A stretch of DNA of 64,000 nucleotides from Nyssa sinensis (taxonomy: Eukaryota > Streptophyta > Magnoliopsida > Cornales > Nyssaceae), in assembly GCA_008638375.1 (NCBI GenBank), contig CM018052.1, forward strand, positions 15,652,450 to 15,716,449, read 5' to 3'. The notes below the pieces were generated by a model. The model was not told the DNA's origin. It did no database searches and was given only the letters and a program-made list of their open reading frames with translations. Positions 57,288 through 64,000 of the stretch are shown piece after piece; positions within the stretch are counted from its first letter, which is position 1, and every line of letters starts with the position of its first letter. The position numbers were made by a program, and so were the translations under genes.

Positions 57288-58090
57288 CTTACTTCTTAGG
57301 GCTTTAAGTAAGACAATTAGGTGAAGGGATCTTTATCTCTCAAACTAAGTATGCCAAGGAATTGATTAAGAAGTTTGGCTTAAGTCGGCTAAGCATGTTA
57401 GGACCCCTATGAATACTAGTACCAAGCTTAGCAAAGACTCTATAAGCAAAGATGTTGAGGCTACTCTTTATAGAAGCATGATAGGTAGTCTTATCTACCT
57501 TACTTTTAGTAGACCCAACATAGCCTTTAGTGTTGGAGTATTTGCACATTTCTAATCTTGTCCTAAAGAATCACATCTCATATCCATAAAGAGAATAAGA
57601 AGATATGTGAGTGGGACTTTAAGATATGGTTTTTGGTATACTTTTGATAAAAATGTCACATTGGCAGCATACTTTGATGCCGATTGGGCCAGGAATGTAG
57701 ATGACTGGAAAAGCACTTCCGGTGGTTGCTTCTATCTAGGAAATGCCTTCGTCTCGTGGCATAATAAAAAGCAAAACTCTATTTCCCTCTCCACCATCGA
57801 GGTAGAGTACATTGTTGCTGGGAGTTGTTGTGCCCAACTTGTGTGAATGAAAAAAGATATTGGCGGATTATGGAGTTGATATAGGCACCGTGACCATTCA
57901 TTGTGATAATTCTAGTGCCATAAGTATATCTAAGAATTTGGTCCAACATTGTAGGAAAAAACACATTGATATTTGACACGATTACATTAGAGAATTGGTG
58001 GAGAATGGTATTATTTTCTTGCTTTATGTTCTTACTAAATGTCAACTTGTCGACATCTTTACCAAACCCTTAAAATCTCTTATTTGAATA
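57288..58090 (+). pseudogene. Copia RT C-terminus and RNase H
   Basis: It starts abruptly in the late RT region (GIFISQTKYAKELIKKFGL). A frameshifted palm/thumb segment follows (SMIGSLIYLTFSRPNIAF-like reading in another frame), then RNase H: RYVSGTLRYGFWYTF, YFDADWARNVDDWKSTSGG (active-site Asp), SWHNKKQNSISLST with IEVEY, and HCDNSSAI. The end includes KHIDI and the IFTKPL motif near 58065. One open stretch is 57607-57846, but stops occur on both sides. The left junction coincides with the end of the Tat-like LTR, so the element was split or truncated there. Confidence 0.9.
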
Positions 58091-59419
58091 CCTTGGGAAA
58101 TCTATCGGCGTGTGCATCTTTGAGTAAGTTAAGTTCTTTTCCATAGTCTAGGTAAGCCATATGTTAGTCATTTATTCTAGGTCTATGGATCGTTTTAGTG
58201 GATTTTTTTATCTTTCATAGTTAGGTGCATTTCATACCTTTGCGAAGTCAATAATCCAAAAATATTTTTCTTTCATTTTTATTGCTAATGGTAGTCCCAT
58301 TCTTTTTGAAAAAATAACAGTGAATAGAGATGCATTGTTAGGTCTTAAGACTATAACATGTGTACTTTATTTTATCACTATCTTCACTTAGTTTTATTCA
58401 CTTGAATGCATTCAATCTACTTGTAATCTCATGGTGTTTAGTCTTACATATCTTCTTGTATAAGGTTTCCTTGTAGATAGTTTGGACTTAGTAGTTTTGT
58501 GTATATGCATCAATAATTCCATGGCTAGAAAGATTGACTTAGGTTAGAAAAATCAAAGGACCAAAATAAAAAGCCTTAAAATATAATGACACACACTAAA
58601 TAAAAAATCAAGAGTGGAAGGAAAGAGTTATCTTTGGGCTAGTGTGTATGCTATCAAATGAAAATCCTTTAAAAAGAGCAGCATACTTAACTGTATGAAA
58701 GTCGTCTTGCAAAAAAGGAGAAATGTGCAATTCAAATTGCAAAAATTTGGCTTTGAAGTTAAGAGGGAGTTTTGATTGGAAATAGTAAAAAATTCCTAAG
58801 TTGATTGACTATGGTTATATGCTAATATTTTTGTGTAAATCATTCAACATCATAGAGCCAATCTAGTTATAAGAACATCACATGTTTAAAGCTTAATGCA
58901 TATGTCTACACATCATGGTTGAGTGAGTAAAGAGTTAGGTCTCATGGACTTAAGTGTTCTAGGGCTAATTGAATATTTTGATTCATTTTAGAACACATAT
59001 TTCCTACTCCTTAAGTCACTCAAAAATGTTCTTATAATTCAGATTTTAACTTAAAAATATTGGGATTGGTTTTAAAATAGTTGATAAAAGAATTTTCTTT
59101 TTTAAGTGTTTCATGTTAAAAACTAAAGTTTTCATTGAAAAACCTAGTTTCCCTTGTTTTTGGTCTGTTAAAATGAGCTGAGGACACAAACAAAGCAAGA
59201 CACTTTATTTTTCCTAAAAGAAGTGAGGTTTCGAGTCCTCGTTCGAATGAACCCTCATTCGAACAAAGGCCCGTTTGAACGAGTTCACTTAAACTCGTTC
59301 GAACGAATGACTGATTAGTTTCAAAAATGAGCAATAAAGGTACGAATGGTTCATTTCCTCTGGCTTCACCCTATATTCTCTGAGTCTCCTCATATTTCAT
59401 CTTGATACATTGATCCTGG
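58091..59419 (+). mobile_element. Copia 3' internal region with TTCGAA palindrome cluster
   Basis: Non-coding sequence following RNase H, colinear in short blocks with 2860-3500 of Copia element A (TTAGGTT, GTGTGTATGCTATCAAA, AAATCATYYAACAT, TAAGTRTTCTAG). At 59230-59310 lies a palindrome cluster with CGTTCGAATGAAC, TCATTCGAAC, CGTTTGAACGAG and the perfect TCGTTCGAACGA at 59295-59306. No 3' LTR is recognisable before the Tat-like LTR at 59420. Confidence 0.6.
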
Positions 59420-61306
59420 AGTAGACATTTCATTTAGTGACCCTTGATTAAATAATAGCAATTCGATAATTATGCCAAGAAATCTACTTCAAGTAGGACT
59501 CTTCCCATTAGGACTCTTCCCGATAAATTCCCACTCCTGCTAGGGATTTCTTCATAGAGTCACAATCCATGTAGGACTCTTCATAATAGAGTCTCAATCC
59601 AAGTAAGACTCTTCTCAATAGAGCCCCACTCCCGTTAGGACTTTTCTGACAAAGTCCCAGTCCAAGTAGGACTCTTTCCAATAGAGTCTTACTTCTATTA
59701 GGACTCTTCTACCAGAGTCCCACATCTAGTAGGACTCTTCCTATCGAAGTCCCACCTTGGTTAGGACTCTTCTGCCTATCAGAGGGTGTTTTAGTAATTT
59801 CAGCACCTTTTTGCCCATTGACGGCATTTTTTTTAACTTTCGCACAATCCTACCCTCAGTAGGACTTCCTAGTCACTTGAGAGGCATTTTCATAATTTTC
59901 ATATCATTTTACCCATATGGGGTATTTTGGTAATTTCAGCCTTTTGGTGACAAATTATGGGTAATTTGGTCATTTCACATGTCTTGTGGCAATCTATAGA
60001 TTTTTAACAGAATTAGGGGCAATTTGGTAATCTTGAGTGATTAGTAGTTTAGTCAGGCATAATTAGGACTTTCCATTTCTAGAGTTTCTATAAATCTGGT
60101 TACTTGATATTTCCTTAAAAGGAGATACATTGAACCTTTACATTTTTTATTTTAAAGTTTATTTCTAATTAAATTATATTTCTTTTTTATCTTGTTGGCT
60201 CTTGCATGTAACTATCAATTCTATTGGTTTTTGTATTACCATAATTAATTATTAATTCATTTAGTTAGGATAATCATTCCTTAGGATAATTATTGATTTT
60301 TTATTTATTTAATTAGATAATTGTCACTCATGATATGATCATAGCCCTCTATTCTAGGGTCTCATCTTAGACCATTGGATTGAATCTCCATATTTTCCTA
60401 TAAATAAAGCCCCCTGGCCATCAGTTTTCAACACAATTTCTATAACCTTACGCTGTTAGCATAATTCCATAATTCTCTCTACAAGAACACTTCGTCTCCC
60501 AAGGCCGAAGCCTTATCGAAGTGATGATCTCTCTTCAAGAAGCAAGTCGAAGCAACGCCTTCCTAACCAAAGAAAAAGTTAGAGATCTACCCGACTAAAG
60601 CCTCCAGATCAGACTTTTTTAGCCGAAGTGTTGCCCGACTCTCACGACTGAATAAGTTACGCTCTCAAATCCTTAACAGTTTTCTTTAGATCTGGTTGAT
60701 CTCGTCTCTTTTATCACTCTTGATAAAAGAGGGTAAACTGGAGAACTACGTGACTCTGATTCTATTTTTTAAACAGATACGTAAGAAGCCTTCGGGCTCG
60801 AGTTAGATCTTCTTTCTGTCTTTTCTGCTTTATTCTATTTATTCATATTAGATCCTTTATTACTTATCTTTTCTAGACTCACATCTCTCTCTTCTATTTT
60901 CTCGTGAAAAAATAGCCTTACAAGTGAATATTCGAGGTCGATCAATTTGGATCGGGCGGGGTGGGTACCTAACACCTTCCTACTCCGTACCTTAGCCCCC
61001 TAGCCCATTTCTTTGGTTTCCACTTTGTTTTAGTGATTTATCTTTCTTGTGATCCATGTCAAGGGATTCCTAGTATGTATTTAGGATTTAAAGTGATGTA
61101 GTTCTAATTTCATACCTTTTAGTTTTTCCTTTATATGTATTACTCGAGTTGTAACGGGTTTGCTTGTTTCTTGTCCAAAAATAAGTTGGTAACTCCTCAT
61201 TTTCTCTATCTCCCATAAGAGGCGTTCCTTCCCACCTTTAAGGAAGAAAACAGTCGGGATCCCTCTAAATCCACAAAAGGGATTTTTTTCGGTGCTGGCA
61301 CCTACA
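59420..61306 (+). repeat. LTR of the Tat-like element, copy 2
   Basis: Starts at AGTAGACATTTCATTTAGTG and aligns with 51685-57287 minus the solo LTR. It contains about nine 31-32-bp hairpin units (59490-59770). A PBS-like TGGTAACTCC at 61187-61196 suggests the LTR itself may end near 61184. It is followed by internal sequence, so it may be a 5' LTR. No target duplication was identified. Confidence 0.75.
59490..59775. repeat. 31-32-bp hairpin tandem array, about nine units
   Basis: Units begin AGGACTCTTC and include AGAGTC(C/T)(C/T)A followed by CCAAGT or CTGCT-type spacers. Same architecture as the array at 51755-55750 but with fewer units and a shifted spacer sequence. Confidence 0.88.
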
Positions 61307-61555
61307 CCCGGCATTCGTCATTTGCATATTTCGTTCTGAGTAAGTCAATCTACACGTCAAAAGCTTTGTTTTGACCATTCAGCTTCGCATTCCTACCGTT
61401 CGTTTGTTCGGTAAGTCCTCGTGTCCTTTTCACTTTTCTTTAAATCTTTTTTATTGCTTTCATTTAGATTTTAGGGTTAGTGTGGATTGTTAGATCGGTA
61501 CACTTGACGTAGCGACATATTAGGTTCATCCTATCTATTTATCACTCTATTCTAC
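61307..61555. other. Leader between Tat-like LTR and ORF remnant
   Basis: No ORF. T-rich sequence with a TTTAGGGTTAGTG block; presumably the 5' untranslated region of the element. Confidence 0.4.
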
Positions 61556-62890
61556 GTGATCATGTCTTTCAAGATAGTGCCCATAGCACGGGATCGCTTT
61601 TCCTATTCTATTTGGTTGGGTGCAGTACCCAAGGGAGTCACTCTGTTTTCTTCATTGATTGCCATCATTTGGGCTGGTATTGTCTTGTCCCGACTTGTAT
61701 TCCCAAAGAAAGTCATCACTATAGAGGATATCTGTGAGACAATCATGGACTTTTTGAGTCTGGTGGTTGGCTACCTCTCTTGACTATCACGAGTCCTGCT
61801 GATGAGACTGCGATTCGAGAGTTTTACTCAAACCTTGGCTCTCGTGATACCCCATCATGGAGGATACCCCATCACAGTTCGTGGTGTTGATTTCATTCTC
61901 ACCGCAAACTTAATTTCTCAAACTCTTGGGCTACCCCGAGTCGAGTAGCCAGGTTTTCCATACCCTCAGGATGCTATTCTACCATCCGTTGAGCTCATCG
62001 CTTCTACCCTTTGTGCTAACAGTTCTACAGTCTTCTGTACGAAGGCTGCCACTCTAGAGCAGTTATCTTCATGAGGGTTATTGTATCCTCAATCTCATAG
62101 TCTGTAACATTTTTCATCCGGTCACTCATACGAACACATTGACTCTCTCCCATGCTACTTTCTTGTATGGCATCAATACTGCTATACTAATCGATGCACC
62201 TTCTTACATTTTGGGAGTCATCGACTCAGCGACTGCAAGTGTCAAACGCACTGCCATTCTTCTATTCGGTAGTCTGATCACCAGGATATGCGCTACACAA
62301 TAGGTTCCTTTCTTCACTTTAGATATGCTTGTCCTTCCTCTTAGACCATTCACTTGTAGAACATTCGCGAGGTCCTGGGGACATGTCATTGTCCTTCCCA
62401 TTGAGGACGATGATATGGCTCGGTAGGAGCAGGAGAAAATAAAGCAAGTGGAGCAACAACAGCAGGAGGATCAGCTACTCGAACAGGTTCAGCCTCAGGC
62501 TCCATAGCAGCAGCAGTAGTAGCAGGCACAAACCCAACCACAAGTATAGGCATCGACACGGTCGTCATAGCAGTCCGGAGAGCAGATAAGTGTCAAGGAT
62601 TTCTTGATTAACCAGACTCCACTGCAGTTCTGTACCCCTCTTGGTACCGACTTCCATGAGTCAACAGGAGCATCTTCTTCTACAACTAGCCAACCAATGT
62701 CCAAAGATGAGATCGATGAAAGGCTTGAGCAGCATCACGTCCAGATCTGTGTAGACGTTGATCAGCGACTACACCATCAATACACATAGATCTGTGTTGA
62801 GTTCTATCTGCCGATGATGGAGGAGATGACCCATTATAGAGGTGCATTTCAGGACTTGACTTAGGAACTTGCACGGGTGTTTCCACCTCT
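61556..62890 (+). pseudogene. 'Putative plant transposon protein' ORF remnant
   Basis: In several frames the plus strand shows the landmarks of a plant transposon-associated domain (PF20167-like, by recollection): ETAIREFYSNL near 61805, VRGVDFILTANLIS with TLGLPRVE near 61880-61945, then HPVTHTNTLTLSHATFLYGI and GVIDSATASV near 62110-62240, and an FGSLITRICATQ segment near 62270. A Gln/Glu-rich low-complexity tract (62425-62560) and a possible C-terminal helix (62700-62790) follow. Stops and frameshifts are numerous. Such ORFs are found within plant LTR elements; function unknown. Confidence 0.6.
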
Positions 62891-64000
62891 AACAGCAGAC
62901 CAATGATGCTAGCATAGTTTACATGAGAGATGAGTGATTTTTGTAGTGAGGTTTTACCTATCTATTGTGTACCACTCATCAGATTCATGTACTCATATTG
63001 ACATCATTATTTCCCATTTTTGGTTATATCAGTATTTTTTTGGGGTTTGATATTAGATGTTTTGTGTGTTATGATGTTACACTTTTTCCTACACTATGTT
63101 TATTATCTATGTTGTTTGTTGTTTTATTTCATTATGCTTGATTGTATTAGATCTTATAATTTATTCCTTACTTATCATTGTTCATTGTTGATTTTTACTG
63201 TTGTTATCGTGAAAAAAAAAAATGGAGATGTTATGAGAGCACTTAGTGAGTGTGAGTTCCTTAGTGCACACAATCACGTATTAAGGGGGACTATAAGAGG
63301 AGTACAGTTTTTTTGGCAAATGATTGAGATAGCATATATTTACATTTATCATGCTCACAGATTTTGATTACATGCTTAAATTTAAAATTCTAACAGAAAC
63401 TAGAAACTGTGTTGAACATCAACACAATGAAACTATGTTGAGCATCAATACAACTAAATTTAATTTTATTTGTTAGCATTGTCCCGTATTTTTAATATCA
63501 ACGTGGCTTCATTGAATAACAACACAATTTCAATATCCTATAATGTGAAAATTCCTAGATTAAAATTGTATCCCGCAATACTAACAGTTAAAACTAGTTT
63601 CAATTGAATTTTAATCTTTTTCAAATTTATAACTTCACTAAATTAAATTATTCCTAAATTATAAATTACTATCTCAAGAACGTCTAACCCATTTTTATGC
63701 TTCGCAATGTGCTGAGTAATAAGAAAACTAAGGTACAGAACATAAAGATTATACCCCTACAGAAAGTGAAAGTCTCTAGATTTGTTATTGGAAATACAGT
63801 CAAATTTAAGAATAATAAATGAAGAGGTGGACGTGTATTAGATTTTCAAATGTATAAAATTGCATTGATTTTGATTTGTGATTTTTTTATCTTTTTCCAA
63901 ATTTGGAATTTAAGAATAAACATTTGAAGCTGTATTAGATTTGTGATTTTTATAGTTTCTTTTTTTTTTTTTCAAAATGTATAAAATAACACTGATTTTG
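62891..64000. other. AT-rich 3' flank; possible PPT and LTR start near 63229
   Basis: GTGAAAAAAAAAAATGGAGA (about 63210-63228) followed by TGTTATGAGAGCAC resembles a polypurine tract plus LTR start; no LTR end is visible before the window edge. Near 63411 GTGTTGA and TCAACAC form a 7-bp stem, and the word recurs imperfectly at about 63434. Otherwise no feature is supportable. Confidence 0.35.

Overview
This window is nuclear DNA of a flowering plant, most likely a eudicot. The evidence is one conserved plant gene with plant-type GT-AG introns, a plastid psaB fragment, and wall-to-wall plant LTR retrotransposons of the Ty1/Copia and Ty3/gypsy (Tekay-like and Tat-like) classes. I cannot name the species. 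There are no bacterial-style operons, CRISPR arrays or recognisable tRNA/rRNA genes.

The only intact protein-coding gene I can support is an ERD4/OSCA3-type CSC1-like calcium-permeable channel on the minus strand (7175-12945). It has six coding exons that join in frame to 723 codons plus stop. A candidate promoter lies just upstream (to about 13340). Two of its introns carry local tandem duplications.

Left of the gene (1-7000) lies a decayed Copia element: gag linker with a broken zinc knuckle, 3' internal region and an LTR. It is interrupted by a MITE with long complementary arms and followed by a 172-bp fragment of plastid psaB. Right of the gene (13.85-16.46 kb) is a Copia LTR without coding sequence, itself split by another insertion. 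Next comes a broken gypsy protease/RT gene (16.56-28.26 kb). It was cut by a 10.87-kb Tekay-like element (16984-27857, minus strand) with 3.03/3.06-kb LTRs, PBS, PPT, a near-perfect 5-bp target duplication, and remnants of gag and integrase/chromodomain but no recognisable RT.

From 28.3 to 31.3 kb there is mostly single-copy-looking DNA, with a G-box cluster, a chain of overlapping hairpins and a second copy of the MITE. From 31.5 to 38.4 kb lies a minus-strand Tat-like gypsy remnant: 3' LTR and PPT, an opposite-strand extra ORF, a ~120-bp tandem array split by a solo LTR, and gag. A MITE and short repeats follow. From 40.7 to 44.55 kb is the 5' part of a Copia element (LTR, PBS, gag, protease). 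From 45.26 to 57.29 kb is a plus-strand Tat-like element: integrase tail, antisense ORFs with plant-mobile-domain-like features, 3' tandem repeats, and an LTR whose 31-32-bp hairpin array is split by a 3.3-kb solo Tekay-like LTR with a perfect GGACT target duplication. Copia RT/RNase H resumes at 57.29 kb. A second copy of the Tat-like LTR at 59.42-61.31 kb is followed by a decayed ORF of the 'putative plant transposon protein' type.

No new multi-gene system was found. The most unusual recurring signal is that several unrelated retroelements here carry short clusters of self-complementary, CG-centred 8-14-mers, each family with its own core (TTCGAA, GTCGAC, GATCGGC-type, TCCGGA).
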